64,000 nucleotides of DNA from Polynucleobacter sp. (GCA_021737945.1 JAIPCX010000014.1:18747-82746), one strand, 5' to 3'; shown: positions 25,524 through 35,877, counted from the first letter of the stretch. The notes: generated by a model not told the origin, from the sequence alone. Translations and numbers: made by a program.

Positions 25524-27602
25524 TTAACTAAATGTTTTACCTTCTTGCGCCAATTTAGTCAGTAGAGGCGCTGGAGTCCATGCTTCGGGATGACTTCCCT
25601 TTGCATACGAATGAATGGCCATAACTACGTTAGAAAGACCGACGGTATCGGCATAGAACATAGGACCGCCACGGAATAACGGAAAGCCATAACCCGTCAG
25701 GTAGACCATATCGATATCGGAGGCACGCATTGCAATGCCCTCTTCCAGTATCAAGGCACCTTCATTCACTAGTGCATACACCAGACGTTCAACGATTTCT
25801 TTATCGCTGACTTTGCGGCGTTCGATTCCCATGGCTTTGGAATGATCGACGATCATGGTGTTAACTTCAGTCGAAGCGTAGGCCTTACGATCACCCGCTT
25901 TATAGTCATACCAACCCGCTGAGGTTTTTTGACCAAAACGCCCTTTTTCACACAGCAGATCCGCAACTTTTGAGTACGTAACCTCTGGCTTTTCTACATA
26001 ACGACGTTTACGTATATACCAGCCAATATCGTTACCCGCCAAATCACTCATGCGGAACGGCCCCATGGCAAAGCCAAATTTCTCGACGGCCTTATCGACC
26101 TGCTCTGGCAGACAACCTTCCTCAAGCAGAAAACCTGCCTGTCGTATGTATTGCTCCACCATACGATTACCAATGAATCCGTCACAGACGCCCGAAACAA
26201 CGCCCGTCTTTTTAATGGTCTTGGATAATGCCAGCGTGGTCGCGAGTACATCTTTGCCGGTCTTGGCACCGCGCACAATTTCAAGTAACTTCATGACATT
26301 GGCGGGGCTAAAGAAGTGCGTACCAATAACATCGTGAGGACGCTTGGTAAAGGCAGCAATTTTGTCGACATCTAAGGTCGATGTATTAGAGGCGAGAATC
26401 GCGCCTTGCTTCATTACCTCATCTAATTTCTTGAATACTGTTTCCTTAACATCCATGTCTTCGAACACCGCTTCAACCACAATGTCTGCTTGAGCTAACT
26501 CTTCATACGCCAATGTTCCGGTAATCAAGGCCACGCGTTTATCAAATTGCTCTTGCGTCAACCGGCCTTTCTTCATGGTGTTTTCGTAATTTTTACGTAT
26601 TGTCGCTAAGCCCTTGTCTAAGGCTTCCTGCTTCATTTCAAGCATTTTGACGGGTATGCCTGCATTGGCAAAATTCATGGCGATACCACCGCCCATGGTG
26701 CCGGCACCAATCACTGCCGCTGACTTAATCGTTCTAAGTGGCGTATCGGAAGGAACATCAGGGACTTTTGATGCAGTACGCTCACCAAAAAACGCATGGC
26801 GTAAGGCTTTCGATTCTGTGGTTTGAACCAGCTCAAGGAATAGATTGCGCTCGAGGTTGAGGCCATCATCAAATTTCATTTTGACGGAAGCTGCAACCGC
26901 ATCAACACACTTTAGCGGTGCTGGAAAAGGGCCGGCCACTACGCGCACGGTATTACGTGCAAACTGAAGATATCCATCGGCATTGGGATACGTAATTTTT
27001 ATATCGCGAATCTTAGGCAGTGGACGCACAGTTGAAACTTTTTTAGCAAACGCTAATGCACCTACGAGTAAATCACCTGTGATCATTTGATCAAATAATT
27101 TTGTGCTGGCTAATTTGTCGGACATGATTGTTTTACCGGAGACGATCATGTTTAAAGCTGGCTCCAGACCCAAGATGCGCGGTAGTCGTTGCGTACCACC
27201 CGCCCCCGGCAAAATACCGATATTTACCTCAGGTAGAGCGATTTGTGCACCGGCCACCGCAACGCGATAATGACAACCCAGCGCTAATTCAAGGCCACCA
27301 CCCATAGCCACACCATGTATGGCAGCGATGACGGGTTTATCACTCGCCTCAACAATACTAATCACCGTCATGAGTGAGGGTTCTTGCATGGCTTTAGGCG
27401 TATTGAATTCACGAATATCGGCGCCGCCTGAAAACCCCCTGCCTTCACCTACGATTACGACTGCAGTGATGGCTGCATTTTCAGCCGCCTTAGCGATACC
27501 TTCCACGATACCCGTACGGGTCGCATGCCCCAGCCCGTTAACAGGTGGGTTATTTAGCGTGATGACGGCGATATCGCCTTGCTCTCGGTACGTGGCGGTC
27601 AT
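25524..27602 (-). CDS. Bifunctional enoyl-CoA hydratase / 3-hydroxyacyl-CoA dehydrogenase (FadB type)
   Basis: A 692-residue multifunctional beta-oxidation protein. The N-terminal crotonase domain carries both catalytic glutamates, in AMGGGLELALGCHY (near residue 103) and LPEVNIGILPGAGGTQRL (near 123). The 3-hydroxyacyl-CoA dehydrogenase part starts AAVIGAGTMGGGIAMNFA near residue 295, with the catalytic His in THFFSPANVMKLLEIV. It hydrates 2-enoyl-CoA and oxidises the product with NAD. Length matches the Burkholderiales monomeric FadB/FadJ-like group; there is no thiolase partner beside it. Its likely partner thiolase is the one at 479. The gene stands alone, with a 189-base gap upstream. 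Confidence 0.94.
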   Translation of the reverse strand: MTATYREQGDIAVITLNNPPVNGLGHATRTGIVEGIAKAAENAAITAVVIVGEGRGFSGGADIREFNTPKAMQEPSLMTVISIVEASDKPVIAAIHGVAMGGGLELALGCHYRVAVAGAQIALPEVNIGILPGAGGTQRLPRILGLEPALNMIVSGKTIMSDKLASTKLFDQMITGDLLVGALAFAKKVSTVRPLPKIRDIKITYPNADGYLQFARNTVRVVAGPFPAPLKCVDAVAASVKMKFDDGLNLERNLFLELVQTTESKALRHAFFGERTASKVPDVPSDTPLRTIKSAAVIGAGTMGGGIAMNFANAGIPVKMLEMKQEALDKGLATIRKNYENTMKKGRLTQEQFDKRVALITGTLAYEELAQADIVVEAVFEDMDVKETVFKKLDEVMKQGAILASNTSTLDVDKIAAFTKRPHDVIGTHFFSPANVMKLLEIVRGAKTGKDVLATTLALSKTIKKTGVVSGVCDGFIGNRMVEQYIRQAGFLLEEGCLPEQVDKAVEKFGFAMGPFRMSDLAGNDIGWYIRKRRYVEKPEVTYSKVADLLCEKGRFGQKTSAGWYDYKAGDRKAYASTEVNTMIVDHSKAMGIERRKVSDKEIVERLVYALVNEGALILEEGIAMRASDIDMVYLTGYGFPLFRGGPMFYADTVGLSNVVMAIHSYAKGSHPEAWTPAPLLTKLAQEGKTFS

Positions 27603-27791
27603 GCTTGTCTCTCCGGTGATTATTTTTAATAGGTTGTACAGCCGTATGATAGCGGCAGACCATTAATATACCCCAGAAAAGCACGACCGTATTATTCCCC
27701 TTGACTCAATTAAATTAACCTCTGCGTGTTACGGAAATGCTGGCCGTAAATCATTCGCATGACCCTATCAATTGCTCTATCAATTTTTCTA

Positions 27792-29021
27792 TCAATTGGA
27801 ATTTCGTTTAACACGCAAGATAGCGCTGCGCTGTTGATCTTCGCTATAGGCATAATCCACGCGACCATTCGAAACTTTGCCCAACACGATCATGTTGGTA
27901 GTAATCGCATCATGATCTTGCGCTGAAAAAGGTCGCTCGTAACTAGTAACCACGCCTTGATATCTGAAATTCAAATTCTCTAATGACGCTCGAATAGCAT
28001 CACCATCCAAAGTTTTTGACTGACGAATGGCATGGGCTAATATATGCATTCCATCGTAACCTTGAGCCGCACTCATAGGCGAAGGAATGAGATCGGTTTT
28101 AAAGGCGCGATGGTAGGCCAGTAAAAAACTATTCTTGGTCGTTGAGCCTGCATCTTGTATGAAGGTTTGTGGCATCAGCGCACCATCACCGGCTGGCCCA
28201 GCTGCATCAATAAAATTGCGCATAGAGAGCGTCCAACTACCCAATAACGGAACGCGCCAACCGGAAGCCTGAACACCACGCGCAATATTCGCCAGTTCGG
28301 GACCTATACCCCACACCACCAAGGCCGATGCACCCGCTGCACGCGCACGTTTTATTAGCCCACTCATATCGGTGTCACCGACTTTAAAGCGAAATTCACC
28401 CACCACATCTAGCCCAGCGAGTCGTGCTTGCTCTGCGAAAGCCGCAACACCACTGTCACCGTAAGGCGTGGTATCCGCCATTAAAGCGATTCGAATTAGT
28501 GATCTACGTTTCAAGTCTGCAGCAAGTACTTTGGCTTCGAGATCAAGCGTAGGTGAAACACGAAAGATGAAATTCACCTTCTGGGCGGGCGGTGAAAATT
28601 TACGCGTAAGCGATGGCCCAGTGGACACCGCAACCACTAGCGGAATTTTTGCCTTTTGGTAGTGGTCTATCGATGCAAGGCCAACACCGGTGTTGACGAT
28701 ACCTATGGTAGCGACGACTTTTAAACGGGTCAGCTCATCGGCGATTTTGCCGCCGGTTTCATTGTTAGCGGTGTCATCGCGTTCAATCAGCTCTATGGGC
28801 AAACCATTTATGCCGCCTGAACTATTGATTTCTTCAACAGCAAGTCGCACTCCATTCCGCATACTTTCGCCCATGGGGCTAGACCCGCCGGTAAACGGCC
28901 CACTCAGCCCAATACGGATAGCTTGAGCTTGAACTTCTGTAAAGAGACATGCCAGGCAAAGAATCAACAAAATTTTTGTTAAGCAAAGTGGGCGACTAAT
29001 AAAGCGGTAGTAAGCATCCAA
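27792..29021 (-). CDS. Branched-chain amino acid-type ABC transporter binding protein
   Basis: A 409-residue periplasmic binding protein of the LivK/Peripla_BP_6 type. The signal peptide (ILLILCLACLFTEVQAQA) is followed by IRIGLSGPFTGGSSPMGESM, the standard start of the mature domain, and LAVEEINSSGGINGLPIEL. I prefer TTG 29021, because AAGGAG lies six bases upstream; an ATG ten codons earlier gives an unusually long leader and no ribosome site. The ligand is unknown; relatives bind amino acids, amides or aromatic and aliphatic acids. It lies at the distal end of the LIV-type cluster, beyond a terminator, so it may have its own promoter. Confidence 0.88.
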   Translation of the reverse strand: MDAYYRFISRPLCLTKILLILCLACLFTEVQAQAIRIGLSGPFTGGSSPMGESMRNGVRLAVEEINSSGGINGLPIELIERDDTANNETGGKIADELTRLKVVATIGIVNTGVGLASIDHYQKAKIPLVVAVSTGPSLTRKFSPPAQKVNFIFRVSPTLDLEAKVLAADLKRRSLIRIALMADTTPYGDSGVAAFAEQARLAGLDVVGEFRFKVGDTDMSGLIKRARAAGASALVVWGIGPELANIARGVQASGWRVPLLGSWTLSMRNFIDAAGPAGDGALMPQTFIQDAGSTTKNSFLLAYHRAFKTDLIPSPMSAAQGYDGMHILAHAIRQSKTLDGDAIRASLENLNFRYQGVVTSYERPFSAQDHDAITTNMIVLGKVSNGRVDYAYSEDQQRSAILRVKRNSN

Positions 29022-29135
29022 AGCAGTCTCCTTGTTGAATGAATGCCGCATTTCATGTCATCGCTACTCGGCTGTCTAGACTTACACTGTATTTGTGGCG
29101 CAGATCACACCGAGTAAAGCGCTTGGGGCCAGAAA

Positions 29136-29163
29136 TAAAAAAAGCCCGCAGGATATGCGGGCT
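29136..29163 (-). terminator. Intrinsic terminator of the LIV-type operon
   Basis: A perfect eight-base stem (AGCCCGCA / TGCGGGCT) with a five-base loop, followed on the minus strand by seven T. It lies just downstream of the second binding-protein gene and separates it from the binding-protein gene at 27792. Confidence 0.9.
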
Positions 29164-29184
29164 TATTATCGAGCGACGATTTTT

Positions 29185-30426
29185 TTATGAAGGGCGCTTC
29201 ATGCTGCAAGAAGTTGGCTGAGAAGCCACATAGGCATCGACTTTTTGATCAGTGCGCCAGCCGTGTCCGGTATTTTCCTGATCGTATTTCACCGTCTTGC
29301 CATTGGTTTTCACCCAGGTGGTTACATACAATGGCTGTTGTAGTTGGTGATCGGTCTTCCGCATTTCCACCTCACCATTCAAACTCTTGAATTTTTGCCC
29401 TTCCATGGCGAAGGCAACTTTAACCGGATCTGTCGTTTTGGCTTGATTCACGCCCTTAGCAAGCAACTGTATGCCTGAGTAGGTGGTTACAGCGTACAAG
29501 TCATCATTAAATTTCTTTTTGAATTCTTCAATGATTTCTTTACCAGCGTAGGTTTCATTGTTGACATTCCATGTGCCCACGTAGCGCACATGATTAGCTG
29601 CTCCTGCGCCCATCACCGTAGGAACACCCGTTGTGTAACCGTAATAGGTGTAGAACTGCGCTTTCAGATCCGATTCGCGTGCGGCTTTAACCAGCAATGC
29701 CAAATCCGAACCCCAGTTTCCAGTAATCACCGTATCTGCACCACTCGCACTAATTTTAGCGACATAGGGAGCAAAGTCTTTAACACTTCCAATCGGATGT
29801 AAATCATCACCGACGATTTCGATATCCGGACGTTTGCGCTTGAGATATTCCTTAGCGGCGCGCGTAACTTGCTGACCGTGAGCGTAGTTTTGCCCAATGA
29901 TGTAAACCTTTTTAACTTTCTTATCGGCTGCGAGGTAGGTGGTCATCGCTTCCATTTTCATATCGGAATTCGCATCCAACCTGAAGTGCCAGAAACTACA
30001 TTTGCTATTAGTAAGATCAGGATCAACAGCGGCGTAATTCAAGAAAACGATTTCTTTACCCGGATTGCGTTCGTTATGCTTATTAATAGCATCAATCAAC
30101 GCACCCGCCGCTCCGGAACCATTACCTTGAACGATATAGCGATAACCTTGATCAATCACTGCTTTTAAAACAGTTAACGACTCTTGCGGGCTCGCTTTGT
30201 TATCAAAGCCGGTAATTTCAAAGGTATGGCCGGGCGCCCATTTTTCTCTATTCGCTATTTCTGCGACCAGTTGGAAGCTATGAAAAGTATTTTGGCCTAC
30301 TGGCGCAAATGGACCTGACAAGGGGTCGATGAATGCAATTTTTATGTTCTCTGCAATAACCGATGACGATGCCAGAGCAAGCAATACACCTGCCGATGCC
30401 AAGGATTTACGAATTCGAATAGTCAT
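29185..30426 (-). CDS. Branched-chain amino acid-type ABC transporter binding protein
   Basis: A 413-residue periplasmic binding protein. The signal peptide (LASAGVLLALASSSVIAE) is followed by NIKIAFIDPLSGPFAPVGQN and VAEIANREKWAPG. The later part contains FWHFRLDANSDMKMEAMTTYL and YVGTWNVNNETYAGKEIIEEF, a subgroup often encoded beside fatty-acid genes in Burkholderiales. It would deliver a small ligand to the LivHMGF permease encoded directly upstream on the same strand. The gene is followed by a strong terminator. The ligand cannot be told, but the linked acyl-CoA ligase suggests an organic acid. Confidence 0.9.
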   Translation of the reverse strand: MTIRIRKSLASAGVLLALASSSVIAENIKIAFIDPLSGPFAPVGQNTFHSFQLVAEIANREKWAPGHTFEITGFDNKASPQESLTVLKAVIDQGYRYIVQGNGSGAAGALIDAINKHNERNPGKEIVFLNYAAVDPDLTNSKCSFWHFRLDANSDMKMEAMTTYLAADKKVKKVYIIGQNYAHGQQVTRAAKEYLKRKRPDIEIVGDDLHPIGSVKDFAPYVAKISASGADTVITGNWGSDLALLVKAARESDLKAQFYTYYGYTTGVPTVMGAGAANHVRYVGTWNVNNETYAGKEIIEEFKKKFNDDLYAVTTYSGIQLLAKGVNQAKTTDPVKVAFAMEGQKFKSLNGEVEMRKTDHQLQQPLYVTTWVKTNGKTVKYDQENTGHGWRTDQKVDAYVASQPTSCSMKRPS

Positions 30427-30482
30427 ACATGCTCTCCCTCAGTCCATTAAATTTATTATCAAATTTCTCAGTGCAACCACTA

Positions 30483-31184
30483 TCAGACTTCCAACCATTC
30501 TTTGCGTACGATAGCATTTTCACGCAGCTCTGCAGGCGAACCTTCAAAAATAATAGAACCCCGACCCATAACGTAGACACGCTCTGAAATTTTCATAGCG
30601 ATATCCAGCTTCTGCTCAACCAGTAAAACAGAAATGCCACGCGCTTTAAGTGCCAGCAGATACTCTGCAACCAGTTCCACTATTTTCGGTGCAAGTCCTT
30701 CAGTCGGCTCATCAATCATGATCAGATCAGGATCGCCCATCAGAGTCCGGCACAAGGTGAGCATTTGTTGCTCTCCGCCTGAGAGCACGCCGGCTTGTGT
30801 GTACTGACGCTCACGTAAACGCGGAAACATCGTATACATGTCGTCTAAAGACCAGCGCGACGATTTAGTTTTTTTGTCACCGAGTAGCAAGTTCTGCTCA
30901 ACCGTCAGCGTCGGAAAAATATCGCGACTCTCGGGAACATAACCTAAACCTTTGTGAGCAATACGAAAAGCTGGCAAACCCAATATCTGTTCGTCGTTGA
31001 ATATAACGGACCCAGTAGCGTCTAGCTGACCCATCACGGCTTTCACTGTGGTGGAACGCCCCACACCATTGCGACCCAGCAGGCTAACAATCTCGCCACG
31101 CCCAACGCGCAGATTCACCCCATGCAGAACATGGCTTTTGCCATAAAAAGCGTGCAGATCACGAACGTCTAACAAATCGCTCAC
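30483..31184 (-). CDS. livF: LIV-type ABC transporter ATPase (LivF)
   Basis: A 233-residue ABC ATPase of the LivF type. The Walker A motif reads GRNGVGRST, with Arg in place of the Lys that binds the ATP phosphates. The signature LSGGEQQMLTLCRTLMGDPDLIMIDEPTEGLAP and the H-loop region (LLVEQK) are otherwise normal. With LivG it forms the ATPase pair of the importer. The partner LivG has a full Walker A, so one ATP site of the dimer may be weakened. The start overlaps the livG end by four bases. Confidence 0.92.
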   Translation of the reverse strand: MSDLLDVRDLHAFYGKSHVLHGVNLRVGRGEIVSLLGRNGVGRSTTVKAVMGQLDATGSVIFNDEQILGLPAFRIAHKGLGYVPESRDIFPTLTVEQNLLLGDKKTKSSRWSLDDMYTMFPRLRERQYTQAGVLSGGEQQMLTLCRTLMGDPDLIMIDEPTEGLAPKIVELVAEYLLALKARGISVLLVEQKLDIAMKISERVYVMGRGSIIFEGSPAELRENAIVRKEWLEV

Positions 31185-31948
31185 AGCACCTCCTGATCAG
31201 GCGCATGGCTACCAAGATAAGCTTCCTGAACTTTGGCATTCTCGCGGATGACCGCTGGCGTATCACAAGCAATCACTTCGCCATAAACAACCACTGCAAT
31301 CCTATCGGCCAAACCAAACACAACGCTCATGTCATGTTCGACCATCAGTAGTGTTTTATCTTTAGTTACCTTAGAAATTAAAGTAACTGCCGCATCGGAT
31401 TCGGATCGACTCATACCGGCTGTGGGTTCATCCAATAAAATCACCTCTGCACCACCAGCGACCGTAATACCTATCTCTAAAGCGCGTTGCTCGGCATACG
31501 TCAACAAACCCGCCGGTGTATCGCGGCGCCAGGTAAGACCAATCGATTCCATGACGTGCTCCGCGTGAGCACGGGCATCTTTTAAAGCACTTAATTTATG
31601 CCAAAACGAATAGCGGTAACCCAGCGACCACAACACCGCACAACGTAAATTTTCAAATACCGACAGTCGATGAAATATATTTGTAATTTGAAAACTACGC
31701 GACAAACCAAGACGATTAATTTCGTAGGGAGCCAGTCGTTGAATGGCTTGACCGTTTAAAGAAATTTCTCCGCTGCTCACACCAAAACGGCCAGATATCA
31801 AATTAAACAGTGTAGATTTTCCAGCGCCATTCGGGCCAATGATGGCCAGTCGCTCCCCTTTATTCACGGCGAGATTGACACCACGAATAATCTCTACACT
31901 GCCAAATTGTTTGCGAACTTCGCGCAACTCCAACGCGGGCACACTCAT
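31181..31948 (-). CDS. livG: LIV-type ABC transporter ATPase (LivG)
   Basis: A 255-residue ABC ATPase with a canonical Walker A (GPNGAGKSTLFN near residue 40), the Q-loop region RSFQITNIFHRLSVFENL, signature LTYAEQRALEIG and Walker B VILLDEPTAGMS. The C-terminal EHDMSVVFGLADRIAVVVYG is typical of the LivG group. The signature reads LTYAEQ, a common LivG variation from LSGGQ. It overlaps both livM and livF by four bases, showing tight coupling. It powers import of the ligand held by the binding proteins. Confidence 0.94.
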   Translation of the reverse strand: MSVPALELREVRKQFGSVEIIRGVNLAVNKGERLAIIGPNGAGKSTLFNLISGRFGVSSGEISLNGQAIQRLAPYEINRLGLSRSFQITNIFHRLSVFENLRCAVLWSLGYRYSFWHKLSALKDARAHAEHVMESIGLTWRRDTPAGLLTYAEQRALEIGITVAGGAEVILLDEPTAGMSRSESDAAVTLISKVTKDKTLLMVEHDMSVVFGLADRIAVVVYGEVIACDTPAVIRENAKVQEAYLGSHAPDQEVL

Positions 31949-33237
31949 CGACCACTCCCAGCAATTCGGCGTTCGATTTCTGCATTCGCCTCATCCCAGG
32001 CATCCATAAACGATGTCCGGCTGCGTAAGAACACGACAACCCCGACGATAAATGCGATAGATGCAATCAACCACCCACTGGCCTGAGCCGTATCGATTTG
32101 CGCGCCAAATAATTGAATAGAGGTTCCTTGTGCTGATTCTAGCGATGAGTGATAGGTCATTTCTATCAACATCACCACACTAAAAAATACCAACAAGCCA
32201 GCCGATGTGACTTTCAGCATAGAAGGAAGCAAAGGCATAAAAAGTCGATTCGCCATCAAACGGAAGTTCATCATGATGATGCTAGCCAAACCGCCAGGGG
32301 CGTACATCACCATCAAAATAAAAAACAAACCAAGGTAGAGCAACCATGCTTTAGTAATTTCGGACAGCATCACCGTCAGCAACACACCGATAATCGCGCC
32401 CAGCAAAGGGCCAAAGAAAAATCCTATGCCACCGATAAAAGTAAACAACAACACGGCTCCTGAGCGGGCTGCACTGACGTTTTCTGCACTAACAATCTCA
32501 AAATTGATCGCCGATAATCCGCCGGAAATACCTGCAAAAAAACCAGACAAAATCAGCATCAGATAACGAACGCGCTGAGTATCGTAACCAATGAATTCTG
32601 CACGCTCGGGATTATCACGAACTGCATTTGCGATGCGACCCAAAGGCGTATGTGAGATCGCAAACATGGCCACAGTACTGATAAATAACCACGTAGCAAT
32701 CAGGTAATACACTTGAATTTGCGGGCCAAAACTGACCCCCATCAATGCTTTACCAAACACGCGATTACCAGAAACACCGCCCTCACCGCCAAAAAAGCCT
32801 GGGAACATGAGCGAGCAGGCAAACACGAGTTCAACAATGCCTAGCGAGATCATAGAAAACGTTGTGCCAGAACGTTTCGTGGTGACGTATCCAAACAAAA
32901 TACCAAACGTTAAACCAGCGATGCCACCAACTAACGGGACCAGAGACAAGGGAATATAAAATGAATCACTGGCGGATAGATTGATGGCATGAATCGCAAA
33001 AAAAGCACCCAAACCCGAATAGACTGCATGACCAAACGAGAGCATGCCACTCTGCCCTAACAGCATGTTGTAGGACAAAGCAAAAATCATGATGGTGCCC
33101 ATCAACGACAGCAGCGACAAACTGCCACCCGAGCTAAATAGTAATGGCGCTAAAATCAATAAGGCTACAAAAGTTAGCCACACTAACCAACGACCTATGT
33201 TTATGGGTGAATAACTGATTGTCTGCAAACTCATCAT
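31945..33237 (-). CDS. livM: LIV-type ABC transporter permease (LivM)
   Basis: A 430-residue inner-membrane permease with about ten hydrophobic helices. NMLLGQSGMLSFGHAVYSGLGAFFA near residue 58 is the family hallmark, and the EAA-like cytoplasmic loop follows ARNAVRDNPERAEFIGYDTQRVRYL-type sequence near residue 215. The C-terminus extends by about 100 residues beyond the shortest LivM proteins, with a further pair of helices and a charged tail. It pairs with LivH to form the channel. It overlaps livH by one base and livG by four. Confidence 0.93.
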   Translation of the reverse strand: MMSLQTISYSPINIGRWLVWLTFVALLILAPLLFSSGGSLSLLSLMGTIMIFALSYNMLLGQSGMLSFGHAVYSGLGAFFAIHAINLSASDSFYIPLSLVPLVGGIAGLTFGILFGYVTTKRSGTTFSMISLGIVELVFACSLMFPGFFGGEGGVSGNRVFGKALMGVSFGPQIQVYYLIATWLFISTVAMFAISHTPLGRIANAVRDNPERAEFIGYDTQRVRYLMLILSGFFAGISGGLSAINFEIVSAENVSAARSGAVLLFTFIGGIGFFFGPLLGAIIGVLLTVMLSEITKAWLLYLGLFFILMVMYAPGGLASIIMMNFRLMANRLFMPLLPSMLKVTSAGLLVFFSVVMLIEMTYHSSLESAQGTSIQLFGAQIDTAQASGWLIASIAFIVGVVVFLRSRTSFMDAWDEANAEIERRIAGSGR

Positions 33238-34184
33238 TAGCCTTCCCTCGTGCCGAGCAAACCTTTAGGCCGAAAAATTAGCATCAAGACTAAAAGCATG
33301 TACGGCAAAATCGGCGCAACCTCGGCTAGCGTTATAGAAAGCAAGCGATACACTGGAAATTCTGGGCTCACAGAGAGTCCCACTGTTGCCAGTGCACTGA
33401 GCACCGACCAATCAAGAGCAACGGCGAAGGTTTGTATCATGCCGATTAAAATCGACGCTAACAAAGCGCCTGCTAACGAGCCCATACCCCCCACAACTAC
33501 CACCACAAAAATAATACTGCCTACGGTGGCAGCCATCGCTGGTTCAGTCACAAACGCATTACCACCGATGACACCGGCCAAACCTGCCAAAGCGCATCCA
33601 CCACCAAACACCAACATGAACACACGCGGAACATTGTGGCCTAAGGCTTCGACAGTCTCTGGATGTGTCAATGCTGCCTGAATCACTAAACCAATGCGGG
33701 TACGTGTTAACAACAGCCAGATCACTAGTAGCATTAATAAAGCCACTAGCATCATGAACGCGCGATACATAGGAAATGCCAACGCATATAACGTGAACAG
33801 CGGACCATCTAATTCAGCAGGTATGGGATAAGGCACTGCAGCACGACCCCAAATCAACTGTACCAACTCAACCATCACATACGATAAACCAAACGTAAAT
33901 AGCAATTCTGAGACATGACCATGTTTATGCACGGCGCGCAGGCCGATGCGCTCAACTGCCGCACCAGCCAAACCAACAATCAATGGAGCCAACACTAAAG
34001 CGGGCCAAAAGCCCACGGTTTTGCTGATCGCAAATCCTAAATACGCGCCTATCATGTAAAAACTGGCATGCGCAAAATTGAGCACACCCATCATGCTAAA
34101 GATAAGTGTTAACCCAGACGACAGCATGAACAACAGCAAGCCGTAGCTCAATCCATTGAGTAATGAAATTACGGTAAATTCCAC
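33237..34184 (-). CDS. livH: LIV-type ABC transporter permease (LivH)
   Basis: A 315-residue inner-membrane permease with eight or so hydrophobic helices. LNGLSYGLLLFMLSSGLTLIFSMMGVLNFAHASFYMIGAY near the N-terminus is the LivH hallmark; GGMGSLAGALLASILIG near residue 232 is the conserved loop. The start is GTG 34184, with GAGG about eight bases upstream. It is the first gene of livHMGF, followed by a binding-protein gene, and is 40 bases downstream of an acyl-CoA ligase on the same strand, so ligase and transporter are likely co-transcribed. Confidence 0.93.
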   Translation of the reverse strand: MEFTVISLLNGLSYGLLLFMLSSGLTLIFSMMGVLNFAHASFYMIGAYLGFAISKTVGFWPALVLAPLIVGLAGAAVERIGLRAVHKHGHVSELLFTFGLSYVMVELVQLIWGRAAVPYPIPAELDGPLFTLYALAFPMYRAFMMLVALLMLLVIWLLLTRTRIGLVIQAALTHPETVEALGHNVPRVFMLVFGGGCALAGLAGVIGGNAFVTEPAMAATVGSIIFVVVVVGGMGSLAGALLASILIGMIQTFAVALDWSVLSALATVGLSVSPEFPVYRLLSITLAEVAPILPYMLLVLMLIFRPKGLLGTREG

Positions 34185-34224
34185 GCACCAGCCTCGTTAG
34201 TTTTCAACAATCGTTTGCGCACAC

Positions 34225-35877
34225 TTAGGCAGTGGGCAATTTGTAATCGCGGTAGGTTTCCCGAATTTTATTTTTCAAAATTTTTCCGGTCGCACCTAAC
34301 GGCAAACTATCCGCGAACACCACATCATCTGGCGTCCACCATTTGGCAATTTTTCCATCATAAAATTTCAGTAGCTCGTCTCTAGTCACATCCATGCCAG
34401 GCTTTTTAACTACGACGAGCAATGGACGCTCATCCCACTTCGGATGAAACACTCCAATGCATGCTGCCTGCAATACAGCGGGATGCGCAACGGCGATATT
34501 TTCAAGATCAATGCTACCAATCCACTCACCACCCGACTTGATCACATCCTTACTGCGATCGGTGATCTGCATATAGCCTTCTTCGTCGATCACGGCCACA
34601 TCACCAGTCGGGAACCATCCATGTTCGAGTACATCACCGCCTTCATTTTTGAAATAGGCTTCAATCACCCACGGGCCTCTGACCAAAAGATTTCCATAAG
34701 TCTTGCCATCCCACGGAAGCTCATGACCATCGTCATCCACAATTTTCATGTCGACGCCAAAAATCGCACGACCCTGTTTTTCTAAAATCGATTGCTTCGC
34801 ATCTTCAGACAAATGCACATGCTTACCTGTCAGCGTGCAGGATGTTCCTAATGGCGACATCTCGGTCATGCCCCAGGCGTGTACCACGTCGACGCCATAC
34901 TCATGACGGAAGGTTTTCATCATCGCGGGTGGGCAAGCAGAGCCACCAATGACGGTACGTTTAAAGGTAGAAAATTTCAGATTGTTTTGGCTGACATGCG
35001 ACAGTAAACTGAGCCAGACTGTGGGCACACCGGCTGAGAAGGTCACGCCTTCTTGCTCGAATAACTCATAAATAGATTTTCCATCCAATGCAGGCCCTGG
35101 AAAAACTAGCTTAGCGCCCGTCAACATCACCGAATACGGTAAACCCCATGCATTCACATGAAACATCGGAACCACTGGCAACACCACATCGCGCGCTGAT
35201 ACATTTAACGCATCAGGCAATGCAGAGGCATATGAGTGCAACATGGTTGAACGATGCGAGTACAGCGCGCCTTTAGGATTGCCTGTCGTGCCCGAGGTGT
35301 AGCAAAGACTCGACGCTGAATTTTCATCAAACAGAGGCCATTCGTACTCATCACTGCAATCGGCGATTAAATCTTCGTAGCACATCAGGTTGGGAATTTT
35401 TGTTTCAGCTGGCATGCGATCACGATCACACATCATCACAAAACCTTTAATCGTTTTGCACAGCGGTGCAACCGATTCGACTACCGGCAAAAAGTTCAAA
35501 TCAAAAAACAGATACAGATCTTCTGCGTGATTCGCAATGTAAGCAATTTGCTCAGGATGTAAACGTGGATTAACCGTGTGCAGAACCGCGCCCGATCCCG
35601 ATACGGCGTAATAGGCCTCAAGATGGCGATAACCATTCCACGCCAGGGTAGCCACACGGTCACCCATCTTCACACCCAGCTTATTTAGTGCATTCGCTAA
35701 CTGCTTAGAACGCTTGTGACAATCGTTGTAGGTATAGCGATGAATGTCACCCTCTACGCGGCGCGAAACAACTTCAATGTTTCCGTAATACCGATCTGCA
35801 TGCTTGATCAAACTAGAAATGAGCAGTGGCTGGCTCATCATGCGGCCCATTAGTGGGCTCTTGGGGTACTGCGCCAT
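34225..35877 (-). CDS. Fatty-acid/acyl-CoA ligase (AMP-binding, DmdB-like)
   Basis: A 550-residue adenylate-forming ligase that activates a carboxylic acid to its CoA ester with ATP. The P-loop-like motif [21 protein letters not shown] lies near residue 183. [14 protein letters not shown] near 330, [24 protein letters not shown] near 420 and [13 protein letters not shown] near 527 complete the AMP-binding set, including the catalytic Lys. It resembles the medium/long-chain and methylmercaptopropionate ligases (DmdB-like); the acid is not known. AGGAGA precedes ATG 35877. It heads the operon that continues into livHMGF, linking uptake with CoA activation. Confidence 0.93.
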   Translation of the reverse strand: MAQYPKSPLMGRMMSQPLLISSLIKHADRYYGNIEVVSRRVEGDIHRYTYNDCHKRSKQLANALNKLGVKMGDRVATLAWNGYRHLEAYYAVSGSGAVLHTVNPRLHPEQIAYIANHAEDLYLFFDLNFLPVVESVAPLCKTIKGFVMMCDRDRMPAETKIPNLMCYEDLIADCSDEYEWPLFDENSASSLCYTSGTTGNPKGALYSHRSTMLHSYASALPDALNVSARDVVLPVVPMFHVNAWGLPYSVMLTGAKLVFPGPALDGKSIYELFEQEGVTFSAGVPTVWLSLLSHVSQNNLKFSTFKRTVIGGSACPPAMMKTFRHEYGVDVVHAWGMTEMSPLGTSCTLTGKHVHLSEDAKQSILEKQGRAIFGVDMKIVDDDGHELPWDGKTYGNLLVRGPWVIEAYFKNEGGDVLEHGWFPTGDVAVIDEEGYMQITDRSKDVIKSGGEWIGSIDLENIAVAHPAVLQAACIGVFHPKWDERPLLVVVKKPGMDVTRDELLKFYDGKIAKWWTPDDVVFADSLPLGATGKILKNKIRETYRDYKLPTA

